A DNA stretch of 64,000 bases, from positions 152,501 to 216,500 of the forward strand of contig JAJOZX010003305.1 of NCBI GenBank assembly GCA_023014485.1, given 5' to 3'. Made by a program: the position numbers and the translations under genes. The notes beneath the pieces were generated by a model, which had not been told where the DNA came from, did not search any database, and saw only the letters and a program-made list of their open reading frames with translations. This DNA comes from Bathynomus jamesi. Lineage: Eukaryota; Arthropoda; Malacostraca; Isopoda; Cirolanidae. How positions within the stretch are numbered: position 1 is the stretch's first letter; each line of letters opens with the position of its first letter. This document shows, in pieces, positions 39,109-49,053 of the stretch.

Positions 39109-41652
39109 GAAACAACAGAAACTCAATCAGAATCTAGAAAACCATCTACAAGTTACAACTTCACAATAGCATTAAGCAAGGAGCTGAGGGAGTTCCGTGG
39201 GTGCACAGTTGATATCTCAGAACCTCCACGTACTGTCCACAGGCAGGTGTCAACTGGGCCATCTACCAGATCTCTCACTGAAACTTTCCTGGTTGGATAC
39301 CCTTCAGCTTTTATCAGTGGTTCCCAGCTTCCCACCAACAGACAGGCGTTCCAGTATTTCCTTAATCTTCAGAATTTACCGGAAAATGCAGGGAGGCCCA
39401 TGGTTCAAGACCTTGCATATGAAACAGTTGAATCTATCATCCCATTCTGGCAGATGGCTAGGATCAAGACAATGACCAAGTACAACGCAATGAAGCTCTT
39501 CATGAAACTACATGGGAAACATCGTGCTCTGGTGAAAAGCAAAGGAAGAGCAAGTAACCCTGGAGGAAAAAGAGGAGCATTTGTGCTGGAATTAGACAGC
39601 CTGTTCGATATAGGAGCTCCAGATGCAATCCAGGAAATACAGAACAACAGACTGTTATCCAGAGAGAAGAAAGATGAGGATATCAGGTTCTACGAAGACC
39701 AAAAGACTGAGAGGAAAGGTCATATGTCTGGTCATGACAAGATTTTTGAGACAAGATCCCTGCAGCAAGCAGCGAGGAATGAAAGACTGCAGCATAGACA
39801 AGAACAAGGTAAAACTAATTACTTTGAACGTCACAAAAAGTTTTAAGTTTTACTCCATTGCGATATTTAGCATGTACTTAACAATTACTGTCTTAACATG
39901 TTGTACTATTTTACAGCTGCAGCAGAACAAGAGGCAGTTGTTCATGTGGATGACATTACCTGGGGTGACTCAACTGACAACGACGCTAACACAGAGGACA
40001 TGGATTACCATCAGCCTCGTCCTGGATGTTCTCACCATCAAGACACTGTGACTAGTGTGACTTTGACGTTTCCAAGGAAGGTCATGGAATGTGATGTCAT
40101 CTGCAATACAGCTGATCGTCTTGGTTTATCAGACAATCAAGTTACTGCCATGGTTTCTGCCACCTTGAAAGCTGGAGGGGCTGATCTGGATAACTTCGTC
40201 ATCTCAACCTCAACAACACGTCGCAACAGAATGCTGTCCAGGTATAATATCAGCCAGAGTCACATGTCCAAGTTTTGTGAAAACCCCGCACAGTACGCTG
40301 CCTTACACTGGGATGGAAAGTTGCTCAAAGATGTCTTGGGCAGTGAACCTGGAAGTACCTCAGAGACTTTAGCTGTGCTAGTGTCTGGTCCACCTTCATA
40401 CACTGAAGGAAAGTTATTGGGAGTACCTGTCATCGACAATTCTTCTGGCACAGCTCAGGCTGAGGCTTCAATGGATTTACTGGAGACATGGGAACTTACG
40501 GATAATGTTACTGCCCTTGTTTTTGACACTACATCCAGTAACAGTGGAGTTCACAGAGGAGCTGCCAAACTGCTAGAGAAAATGCTGAACAAAAAGGTGT
40601 TTTATCTGGCCTGTCGACATCACATCCTGGAAATCCTAGTAGGAGCAGTTTGGGAGAAGCTGTTTGGGAAGGTGAAGGGGCCAGATAATCCCTGGTTTGA
40701 GCATCTGAAGGATGTTTGGACGGACTTGTCCAAGGAAAACCCAAAGATGCTGGCTATCAACAGCAAATGGCTGAAGGAAAAGAAGAAGAACAGTGAAGAA
40801 ATACTCCAAGACATTCTAACAGCAGAAAGGCTTCCAAGAGCCGACTACAGGGAAATGGCTGAACTGACAGTCATTGTTCTTGGAGGAACGCCTCCTCGAG
40901 GTATTCACTGGAGTCGACCAGGCGCCATTCATCAGGCCAGATGGATGGCCAGAAACCTGTACTCCATGAAAATGCTGATGTTTGCAGATCAACTTGAGTA
41001 CGACGAAGACACTGTATCAAAGCTGGAAAGACTCAACACCTTCCTTGCGCTGTTCTACACTCCTGTATGGATGATGTCAATGTCTGCTGCAGATGCTCCC
41101 GTGAATGATCTAAGTCTAATCCAGGACATGTTGAAGTACAAGAAAACTGACCCAGAGCTTGCTGATGCAGTACTTAATAAGATGGAAAACCACAAATGGT
41201 ACCTGACGCAGGAAGTCGTGCCATTTGCCCTGTTCAGCAGTAGATTGAGTGACACATTGAAGCACGACATTGCTGCCCAGTTACATGCCACTCAGAAGCC
41301 AGACAGCTTCAGAACAGGAAAGCCTCTATTCCAGAGAGTCACAGCTAAGACCACCCTGGTTGATCTCATTGGCCCAGAATCACATTTCCTGCTGGACACA
41401 CTGAACATTGGATCCGAGTGGCTTCTGGAACCTGTCACGTCTTGGCCACAGAATGAGGACTACAGAAAAGCGTTGGACTATGTTAAGAATCTGAAAGCGG
41501 TGAATGACATTGCTGAACGTGGTGTCAAGATGATGAGCGACTTTGCAAATGTCATAACAAAAGATGCCAAGCAAAGGGACTATCTCCTTCAAGCTGTGGA
41601 GTTCAACAGACGCCGCTTTGACAGCTTCAAGAAACAAACTCTCAACAACTGA
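39109..41652 (+). CDS. Two-exon candidate transposase, FDTT/CRHH type
   Basis: Exon A 39109-39808 is preceded by TTTTTCAG and ends CAAG|GTAAAA. Exon B 39917-41652 is preceded by TATTTTACAG. The joint falls within a codon (1+2 nt) and keeps frame, giving 811 codons with no internal stop. The N-terminal start is not found: no in-frame ATG before the middle of exon A, so an upstream exon, perhaps in the TIR, is likely. Exon A has SLFDIGAPDAIQEIQNNR and a charged K/R/E region. Exon B has YAALHWDGKLLKDVLG, then ALVFDTTSSNSGVHRGAAKL, YLACRHHILEILVGAVWE, and GGTPPRGIHWSRPGAIHQAR with WMA. A D (FDTT) followed by C-x2-H (CRHH) is the signature shared by the hAT/MULE/P/Kolobok RNase-H transposases. From memory, similar uncharacterised proteins recur in invertebrate genomes, but I cannot name the superfamily. 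G+C is higher than in the surroundings. Confidence 0.75.
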
Positions 41653-41881
41653 CTGTGTAAATGTCATTATGAAATTAATCATCATGTAATGCTTTCACTT
41701 CTTGATCGATTAGACTTGTGACAAAATGTTAATCTCAAATTTGTGTCATGAATAAGGCGCCTTGTCTGCCTTGAGTGTGAGAAAACGAATTTTGTGATAT
41801 TTCTGAAATCTTTGTATGTACCAATGTGCCATTTCTTGTTCCAAGACTATCATAATTGTATAAGTTAGAAAGAGGATTAAA

Positions 41882-42138
41882 AACACTTTAATTTGGTGCC
41901 TATTTTGTTGCTCTATCTTGTTTAGATAAAAAGTTATAGTGCAAAACATGATTCAAGGGACCCCGGAACTGGTGCTTTTGGCCGATTTCAAGGCAGAAAA
42001 CTTAAAGCTCCATGCGGCAATGCTTCCCAACAACCTAGGTCAAAATGGTTGTGATTTTCGGCCTTTTCAGGTCAAAAAGCATGGGAAAAAGTACAGAAAC
42101 CTATGAAAATAAGAAAAAGTTGATTTTTGAACAGGGCT
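41882..42138. repeat. Right ~250-bp TIR of the 3.4-kb element
   Basis: Inverted copy of 38739-38996. It begins about 230 bp after the stop codon of the gene. Confidence 0.85.
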
Positions 42139-42557
42139 ACGCCACCATATTACTCTGCAGCTGCCCTTGAGATTCTGGATACGAACCTTGAAGGAAGATG
42201 GGTTGGGCGGTGAGGTCTCATCGAGTGGCCAGCCAGATCACCTGATTTAACCCCATGTGATTTCTGGCTTTGGACTTTGCCGTTGGCCGCAGAATAGAAG
42301 AACAACTGAAAAGGATCCCACTCGATATGTTCAGAAGAACAATGAAGAGTTTCACAGAGAGAATCTACAAATGATGCATGATATCATAGCGGATGGAGAA
42401 CTCTGTAGATTAAATTACAATTTTACAAAATATTTGTATGAACAAAATTCTGAAAGACTTTGTTTGATTTGTTTCATCATTTGAACACTTATCTGTATAA
42501 TGTTGTTTACTAAATAGTTGTATGTATAAAATCCTTAAAGACTTTTCTTCCACCCTG

Positions 42558-43290
42558 TATATATTTATTGTTATATTTATTCTTACCCTTATCTTTTTTC
42601 TTACCCTCTTTTATCAGAACCCTTTCCACTCCTCCCATTACTTCATTCCCCATCCTTACCCACAGCCTTCATGTTTACTCAGATCAAACCTTTGTTTATT
42701 CTTATAATTTCTATTGTTTACACAGCTGTGCTTAAATTTATTTGCTTTTACCCTTATCTTTCTTACCCTCTTTACTCAAAACCATCCCTCACTCCTTCCC
42801 CATTACTTCATTCCCCATGCTTACCCTCATCCTTCATGCTTACTCTGGTCAAACCTTTGTTTACTCTAATTAATCCTATTGTTTACACAGCTGTGGTTCC
42901 CTTCCTCTCTACTTTCGTCCACTTTCACCCTTTTGCCTTTTTCCCCTTAGGCTATTCCCTTTAACCCTTATTTTATTGCTCTTGACCCTTATCAAGTTCT
43001 TTTTAACGCTTATCAATCCTACTGTTTACATGGCGGCGCTTAAAATGTTGCTCTTTTACCCTTTCCCCCTTTTATTTCCCCTCGTTTTCCCTCACTTCCA
43101 TTTTCCACGTCCAGCAGTTTCCACTTTTTTCCACTCACTTGGCACTGGCACTGATTTCCCTAATTTCCTCCCACTCCATTTTTTTCAATTTCCAGTCGTT
43201 TCCCCTCTTTCTCTCTCAATTGGCACTGTAACTAGCACCCCTACCCCCCAACCCCCACTCGTCGAAAGTGGCTCGGACATTTAAAGTCGG
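42558..43290 (+). repeat. Pyrimidine-rich repeat region, right part
   Basis: A unit of about 160 bp (TTACCCTCTTTATCAGAACC ... CCTTCATGTTTACTC ... AAACCTTTGTTTATTC ... ATTGTTTACACAGCTGTG) repeats at about 42585, 42755 and, decayed, 42965. Then CCTTTTCCCC-type DNA. Continuous with 36655-37810 before the mariner inserted. The ORFs are repeat translations. Confidence 0.75.
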
Positions 43291-43504
43291 TTGTTTAGCA
43301 AACAAGACCACGAACTATTCAATAGTTAAAAGACAACATGAATGTAACATCATCAGCAAGGATGTCCGACTTAACGTTCAATGTATCTTACGTGATTGAA
43401 TTAACATGTGCTAACACCTGAATGGCATCCAATTTCAACATTTACTGTCTTCATAACAAATGAAAATAATCTCGTATAGCAACGAACTTTTGTTATAGTG
43501 CATT

Positions 43505-43625
43505 GTGTGGAAGGATGAACAGCTGGGTTTTGCTGCGCGCCGGCTGCCGTGACCGGGTCTCGATCCCGGGGCCGATGGATTCGTAGTCAGCGACGCTAAC
43601 CACTACACCACCGAGGCGCCTCAGT
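43505..43625 (-). mobile_element. tRNA-derived SINE head (copy C, one head)
   Basis: The minus strand reads GGTGGTGTAGTGGTTAGCGT, then ATCGAGACCCGGTCACGGCA and CAGCAAAACCCAGCTGTTCA. It equals head 1 of copies A, B and D. The second head is missing. It directly follows a LINE RT tail on the same strand (43630-43890), as in copy D. Confidence 0.8.
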
Positions 43626-43629
43626 TACT

Positions 43630-43890
43630 TTTACTTCATGATTACTTTATGAGGGTTTGAACGACGTTTCAGGATCGACCTACGGTCGACCCCTCTGCAG
43701 CATCACGCCTCATTCGCGGGGTTTGGTGAAGGAGGGAATTGCTTTCCAATCTCCTCCTGCCCTCGTAGCCAGCCACGCATTGCTGGTCAGGGACTTTGCA
43801 CAGGAATCTGTCGAGTTCGTTCTTGAAGTTGTAGCATATATATGCCATAGTTAGTAATACGGGACTCCAATAAACCTTAGCCCCCCCGCC
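43630..43890 (-). pseudogene. LINE RT C-terminal tail fused to SINE head
   Basis: Minus-strand 43860-43669 reads YNFKNELDRFLCKVPDQQ, then GYEGRRRLESNSLLHQTPR. This is the extreme C-terminus of a CR1-group reverse transcriptase (FK..LD.FL..VPD.P...GY......NSLL.Q). The stop is followed by CGTCGTTCAAACCCTCATAA and then the tRNA-like head. 48480-48690 is a second copy with the same joint. Confidence 0.7.
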
Positions 43891-43904
43891 CATGGCCTAA
43901 ACCA

Positions 43905-45115
43905 TTAGAGGTACAGTAAAACTAAACATACCTTACAAAAAAAGAATTTAATCTGCATTTAATGAGAAACAATTAAAACTTGGTGTTCCCGCCATTGGCT
44001 TCCAAGACAGTCTGAATTTGCTTTAGGTAGCTTGCCAAAAGTGACGTGAATAGATCTTGATCGTTAAGCAAATTAGCTAAAACAGTTTCAATGTGTTGCG
44101 TCATTGTATCCTTCGAAAATCGATTTGCTGCAGGTTCTTGAAACAAGATACATTCAACCTTGTCCTTTATAACTGATCCAATGTGTTCACAGACGTTCAG
44201 GTCAGGAGAATTTCCTGGCCATTTTTCATTTCCAAAGAAATCGATCTCATGGTTCCGCAACAACTGTTGAGTGGCTAATGCCTTAAAGCACGGGGCCTTA
44301 TCGTGCAGAAGTGTGACCTGATCGACATCCATAACATTGTTTGGGTTTCTTAGAAAAGGAATGACATGCTGGGATAGAATAATATCACGAAAATACTGAC
44401 CATCCCAACTCTGACCATTTAGCTTCAGCACCCCATGAGCTTCTTTGCAGTGAACAAAACAAACACACCAACACAGTCTGGACTTTTTAATAATTCGCGA
44501 AAATGTTCATTGTCATCGATTTCATCTGGTGTTGTGTCCCACACTCGATCATTTTGGTAGTTAGGCCGACGTGTTACGTAAACAAAAAATTCATCGGAGA
44601 CAGCTAAATGCATGAAATCATCCACATCCCAATCTTCAAGATAATGGGCAAACCACATTCTGTTATCGATGTTAAGTTGAGTTTTTCTTGGCTTTGGAAG
44701 TTCATGCCAAGGCTTTAAACCTTTCCTATGACGGTACAGTCGAATGATCTCACCACTAACGATCTTTCCTCTCAACACTTCGATCTCTCTAGAAAGTTTA
44801 GCACAGCTGTTTTTCCGCTTACGCGTACCGCTTTCAATGATGTCCTTTGTTTCCTGAGAGAGTGGCAAATTTGGGCGCCCAGATTTGGTTGTATCCATTT
44901 CACATTCATCCAAAGTTTTATTCCAATTTCTTTTGACGAAGTCCTCACTTCTTCGCAACTTTTTGGCAACCCATGAACGTGTTATAAAGGTGGCTCCAGC
45001 ATCACGAGCTTCCCGAAATGTTATTGCTCGTATGCGATCTATCACACGTTCCTCTTCGAATCACCAATTAATTGAGAAGCCATTATATTATCACTTTATC
45101 AGCTAGAGTAATTTT
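43905..45115 (-). mobile_element. Mariner-like element with DD37E transposase
   Basis: One frameshifted transposase spans 43973-45045 on the minus strand. Candidate termini are weak: GAGGTACAGTAAAACTA near 43910 and, on the complement, GGAGGTATTAAAATTAC near 45110. Size fits a full element of about 1.2 kb. Confidence 0.6.
43973..45045 (-). pseudogene. DD37E mariner transposase, single frameshift
   Basis: 45045-44425 (206 codons) holds the N-terminal HTH (SWVAKKLRRSEDFVKRNWNK), the SGRPN linker and the first aspartate in LAVSDEFFVYVTRRPN. A shift near 44440 leads to 44431-43973 (152 codons), with VTLLHDKAPCFKALATQ (second D) and WPGNSPDLNVCEHIGSVIKD. Between that D and the glutamate of NVCEH I count 37 residues. 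DD37E spacing is characteristic of one branch of IS630-Tc1-mariner described from mosquitoes. Both halves are otherwise open, so it decayed recently. Confidence 0.8.
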
Positions 45116-45211
45116 AATACCTCCAATAAATAAAGAATTTTATATATTTTTATAATCACTAAAAAACATTTCGATATAAGTAAACATGTAAGCTGAAAAT
45201 GGGGGGGGGGG

Positions 45212-45612
45212 GGACGAGAAGTGGGACCCCTGTCGGCGTTCCCCTCATCTCCACCCCAACCACCCCCCACCAGCTACGCTCCCCCGCAAGCCGTTACGGA
45301 TACAATGGGGTCGTCTGCTGAAAATCTTGTAGAAAATCCTTTGTTATGTTTTATATTTGACAAAGTAGATCATATTAGGTCAGACCTTATTGTATCTTTC
45401 TGTCATGATTTTTAGAGCATGCGAGGGTACAGTTAAACACCCTGTTCAGGCTACCCTCCCAACTCGTAGAGGTAATTCTAGAAACGAGAATACCCTGAAA
45501 GACATTATAAATAAAATGTCGACCCTCCGGGATAATGAGAACAATATTACCTAATACGTTACTAACTTCCATAGAATACCGGTAATCTCTATGGGTGACG
45601 TAGACGTCTCGG
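45212..45612 (+). mobile_element. 5' fragment of the 48.7-kb LINE family
   Basis: Near-identical to 48748-49155: GGACGAGAAGTGGGACCCCT, CCCCACCAGCTACGCTCCCC and ACAATGGGGTCGTCTGCTGA. It ends within the ORF1 region, and the mariner at 45634 follows. A G11-13 run precedes it. Confidence 0.85.
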
Positions 45613-45633
45613 TGTTTACATAGCTTATATATA

Positions 45634-46531
45634 CAGGGCGTCCCAAAAAAATGTATACACACTTTAACAGCTGATAGCTCAATTGATGTTTCTTTCTTTC
45701 CAAGTTAAACCCATTAGAATTAATAATGGCAGTCAGACTAAGCTTTGAACAAAGGAAATTCATTCTAAAATGCTACTGGAAGTGTGAAAACGCAGTTGAA
45801 GTGCAAAGACAGTTTAGGAGGGAGTTTCAAACAGATCCACCAACGCGACTTACCATCACTCGAATTAGAGATAAGTTTGAAGCCGATGGAACTGTTCAGA
45901 TGTCCACAGAAGCGTTCCGGAAGACCACGGACATCGACAAGCCCCACAAAGCAAGAAAGAGTACTGGAAACGTATCACCAAAGTTCAAGAAAATCTGTGC
46001 GGCAAGCGAGTCGTGAGGTAGGAATTTCAGAATCGTCTGTCCAACGCATTTTGAAGCGCTGTCAATGGAAAAGTTACATTCCAAGATAGTCCATGCTATT
46101 AATGAAGATGATCCGGACCGAAGAGTGGAGTATTGCGAGTGGTACTTGGCACGATGTGGATGTGGATTGGACGAAGGGTTTCGTAGAATACCCTCCGCGT
46201 TCACCAGACCTCACACCATTAGACTTTTTTTTATGGGGATACTTAAAAGACAAAGTCTACGCTATAAAACCTGCAACAGTCGCTAATTGAGAGCAGCCAT
46301 TGAACGAGAATGCACACAAATACCAAACGAAATGTTTCGTGATGTTTGCGATTCCATTGCTTCGCGTTATCAGCAGTGCCTGGACCAGAACGGACGTCAG
46401 TTTGAAAACAGGCGTTGACAAAACATAAATAATGTCTGTAGATTCTATTACATTTTGAAAATGAAATGTATTTTAATAAACACTGCCTTTATAATTATTT
46501 AAAGTGTGTATACATTTTTTGGGACGCCCTG
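45634..46531 (+). mobile_element. Mariner with internal deletion, 898 bp
   Basis: TA duplications (45632-45633, 46532-46533) and TIRs CAGGGCGTCCCAAAAAAATG and (complement) CAGGGCGTCCCAAAAAATGT, continuing ATACACACTTTAA, define the ends. Confidence 0.9.
45726..46419 (+). pseudogene. Mariner transposase lacking first two catalytic aspartates
   Basis: Starts [20 protein letters not shown] (HTH). A shift near 45930 continues as [20 protein letters not shown] then [20 protein letters not shown]. At about 46180 the sequence jumps to [20 protein letters not shown] with the third aspartate, and ends near 46419 with RQFENRR. The DE-AHF and QDGAPxH segments are absent, so roughly 130-150 codons are deleted. 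It could not catalyse transposition but may be mobilised in trans through its intact TIRs. Confidence 0.85.

Positions 46532-46534
<3 letters not shown>

Positions 46535-46606
<72 letters not shown>
46535..46606. repeat. (AT)n/(GA)n microsatellite
   Basis: An AT tract followed by (GA)n directly outside the mariner TIR. Confidence 0.95.
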
Positions 46607-46609
<3 letters not shown>

Positions 46610-46619
46610 ACGCCGCTCC

Positions 46620-46940
46620 CTAGTTGATGAGCTCCATAGTTGTGTACCTTTTTGTCCTCAATGTAATCGAGGAACATAAGACGGGGTAACCATGCGAATG
46701 CTTAAGGTGCGTATCGATTCGCATAGTGGCGTCAGCTACAGATCTGGTATCCTACTTAATGCAAATGAAAACTCTGCCATTCGGTCTCATACAAATAAAT
46801 GCCATCACCATCCAAAATAAAGATTTTTAAAATTTAGCTCAAATGAAAGTTAGGAACTTTCTATTAAATATACTTCTCCTTCCCTCAACACAATTCTGCT
46901 ACCTCCCCTTTATACATTGCATAATAAACTTAAACAACCA
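46620..46940 (+). pseudogene. PLE GIY-YIG remnant, second (Neptune-like) type
   Basis: The frame near 46645 reads VPFCPQCNRGT, then after a stop MRMLKVRIDSHSGVSYRSG and NANENSAIRSHTNKCHHH. This is the GIY-YIG domain with the CPxC knuckle and R-IDSH-G-S-RTG block known from Neptune-type PLEs. It is distinct from the KQHxYS type at 30170 and 32203. Then about 60 residues of decayed tail. Only this domain survives. Confidence 0.6.
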
Positions 46941-47238
46941 AATAAACGAAATTATAGTTTCCTCTTTGCAACTCATAATTCTTTCATCCACTTTATTATT
47001 CGCGTTCGTGTGATGAATTTTTGTTCTCTTTGTTCAAACCATCTATTTTAACTTTTATTTTTTCAACATAGTCTCAACGGTTTAAAATTTTATTTGTAAT
47101 TTTTAATTTTTGTGACCAGCTTTTTAATGTTTTAAATTTTTAGCCTTGAAGATTGTATATATTTTTTTTCCAAGCAGCCTTTGTCCTCCTTTTCCTTGTG
47201 AAAATTAAGCTCCTTTGGAATGAACCTACCTGTGAATG

Positions 47239-47240
<2 letters not shown>
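46941..47240. other. AT-rich possible PLE 3' UTR
   Basis: No ORF. It leads from the PLE remnant toward an (AT)n tract and PLE hairpin. Confidence 0.35.
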
Positions 47241-47272
<32 letters not shown>

Positions 47273-47279
<7 letters not shown>

Positions 47280-47455
47280 GAATCACAAAATAACACGTGA
47301 CCTTATTAATAAGCAAACAACCACAAGGAAAAGGAAACACAAAGCCGAGCGCTTCGTGATATATTCACATTATCAAGGAGAACAGAAAATTTCTGTTCCT
47401 CCTTGATAATGTGAATATATCACGAAAGCGCTCGGACTGGTTTCCTTTCCTTGGT

Positions 47456-47460
<5 letters not shown>
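47273..47460. mobile_element. PLE terminus hairpin (third copy)
   Basis: CCACAAGGAAAAGGAAACAC ... GAGCGCTTCGTGATATATTC ... TTATCAAGGAG is followed by its inverted copy (CTCCTTGATAATGTGAATAT ... CACGAAAGCGCTCGG ... TTTCCTTTCCTTGGTG). CGAAAGCGCT is also in the PLE 3' UTR at 33670. (AT)n tracts at 47242-47272 and 47459-47536 flank it. Confidence 0.75.
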
Positions 47461-47492
<32 letters not shown>

Positions 47493-47495
47493 CCA

Positions 47496-47536
<41 letters not shown>
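47459..47536. repeat. (AT)n around a CCAGTATATACTGG palindrome
   Basis: Two AT tracts separated by AGCCAGTATA; on the right the array ends TATACTGGCC. Confidence 0.9.
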
Positions 47537-47537
<1 letters not shown>

Positions 47538-47856
47538 TGGCCATAAAAAAACATGGAACCAGATATTCGACTAAAACTTAACGAAAATTGTACCTGACAT
47601 GAACAAATTGTTGTGAAAAACAAGCCCCTCCGTCTCACTAATGACTAACTGTACTTGTTTTGTATTCTCTATTTATTTTTTAATATATGTTTCATGAACA
47701 GAAATATCAAATGAGAGTAGTTTGGAATGTTTTTGGAATGTTTAGTTTTACAGAAATACAATAATTTTTTAAATATTTGTATGAACTGTTTTAATTTTGT
47801 GCAGTCTTGTGTTAGATGTATAGTTCCATGTGTGTTCTATACCATACCATACCATA
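47537..47856. other. Anonymous stretch
   Basis: No recognised feature. Confidence 0.4.
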
Positions 47857-47862
47857 TATCTC

Positions 47863-47893
<31 letters not shown>

Positions 47894-47894
47894 C

Positions 47895-47943
<49 letters not shown>

Positions 47944-47944
47944 A
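47857..47944. repeat. (TATC)n-(AT)n-(GT)n compound microsatellite
   Basis: About seven TATC units, then AT, then about 13 GT units. It is the source of several artefactual ORFs. Confidence 0.97.
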
Positions 47945-48164
47945 CAGTATATATCAATAGATTGTACACTTTTGTCTTACAAGTTTTACTTAATTATCAT
48001 AAGAAGGGTAGTTTAATATTATGCATGACTGTAAAATAATGGCAATTATTTTACGAGGCTTGTCCTGAAAATTTTTGATTTGAGGATAGTGGTGCAAAAA
48101 GTTTTCCGTTTTGTTGGCAGTACAGAAGAAAAAGTTTGGGAAACTCTGATATATATATATATAC

Positions 48165-48440
48165 ACCCCCCGAATTGTTCATTCTGACGAAGATCAAGCT
48201 TTTCACTCCACCTTAGACCTACAGTTTAACGTGGAATCCGAACCACGCCCCACCAGCAGCCCAGCGTCTTAACCACTAGGCCACTCAAGGTACTCATTTA
48301 TTTACCAACCACTTTCTTTATTGTGTGGAAGGATGAACAGCTGGGTTTTGCTGCGCGCCGGCTGCCGTGACCGGGTCTCGATCCCGGGGCCGATGGATTC
48401 GGAGTCAGCGACGCTAACCACCACACCACCGAGGCGCCTC
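48165..48440 (-). mobile_element. Dimeric tRNA-derived SINE (copy D)
   Basis: Minus strand: head 1 (48440-48365, GGTGGTGTGGTGGTTAGCGT and GATCGAGACCC), linker AGCAAAACCCAGCTGTTCAT, head 2 (about 48290-48230, GTGGCCTAGTGGTTAAGACG and GGTTCGGATTCC), tail ending TCGTCAGAATGAACAATTCG at an (AT)n tract. Both B-boxes are well preserved. Confidence 0.85.
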
Positions 48441-48700
48441 GGTTACTTTTACTTCATGATTACTTTATGAGTGTTTTGAACGACGTTTCAGGATCGACCT
48501 ACGGTCGACCCCTCTGCAGCATCCCGCCTCATTCGCGGGGTTTGGTGAAGGATGGAATTGCTTTCAAACCTCCTCCTGCCCTCGTAGCCAGCCACGCAAT
48601 TGCTGGTCAGGGACTTTGCACAGGAATCTGTCGAGTTGGTTCTTGAAGTTGTAGCATATATATATGTCATAGTTAGTAATAGTTACATAATTAATGTGAA
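48441..48700 (-). pseudogene. LINE RT C-terminal tail fused to SINE (second copy)
   Basis: Minus-strand 48670-48488 reads CYNFKNQLDRFLCKVPDQ then GYEGRRRFESNSILHQTPR, followed by the same stop and spacer into tRNA head 1 as at 43630-43890. The two copies are close to identical over about 370 bp, including the LINE/SINE joint. Confidence 0.7.
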
Positions 48701-49053
48701 AAGATGCCTGAACATCGAACCGTTGGTACCCCGAGCATGATTTAAAAGGACGAGAAGTAGGACCCCTTTCGGCGTTCCCCCCATCTCCACCCCCAACCAC
48801 CCCCCACCAGCTACGCTCCCCCGCAAGCCGTTACAGATACAATGGAGTCGTTTGCTGAAAATCTTGTAGAAAATCCTTTGTTATGTTTTATATTTGACAA
48901 AGTAGATCATATTAAGTCAGACCTTCTTGTATCTGTCTGTCATGATTTTTAGAACATGCGAGGGTACAGTTAAACAACCTGTTCAATGCTACCCTCCCAA
49001 CTCGTAGAGGTAATTCTAGAATCGAGAATACCCTGAAAGACATTATAAATAAA

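Larger units (their letters stand above)
38739..42138 (+). mobile_element. 3.4-kb TIR element of unrecognised superfamily
   Basis: Perfect TIR-like ends start AGGCCTGTTCAAAAATCAAC (left) and AGCCCTGTTCAAAAATCAAC (complement of right). Inverted similarity runs about 250 bp inward on both sides. The 9-bp ACGCCACCA is duplicated (38726-38734 and 42139-42147) in the interrupted mariner codons; the left copy is followed by four extra bases ATTT. If these are counted, an alternative 13-bp duplication has two mismatches. Between the TIRs is one spliced gene (39109-41652), preceded by an (AAT)n tract. No flanking genes, no RT. Confidence 0.88.
37811..42556 (+). mobile_element. Mariner-like transposon interrupted by a 3.4-kb element
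   Basis: The TIRs GAAAAGTCTTTAAGGATTTT then ATACATACAA appear near 37818 and, on the complement, near 42550, preceded by GGTGG. Without the insertion the element would be about 1.34 kb, usual for the superfamily. The transposase is split at 38734/42139. Confidence 0.85.

Noticed and set aside
39247..41652. A host gene unrelated to transposition
   Set aside because: The gene fills the space between two 250-bp inverted repeats that are bounded by a 9-bp duplication in a mariner, so it moved with the element.
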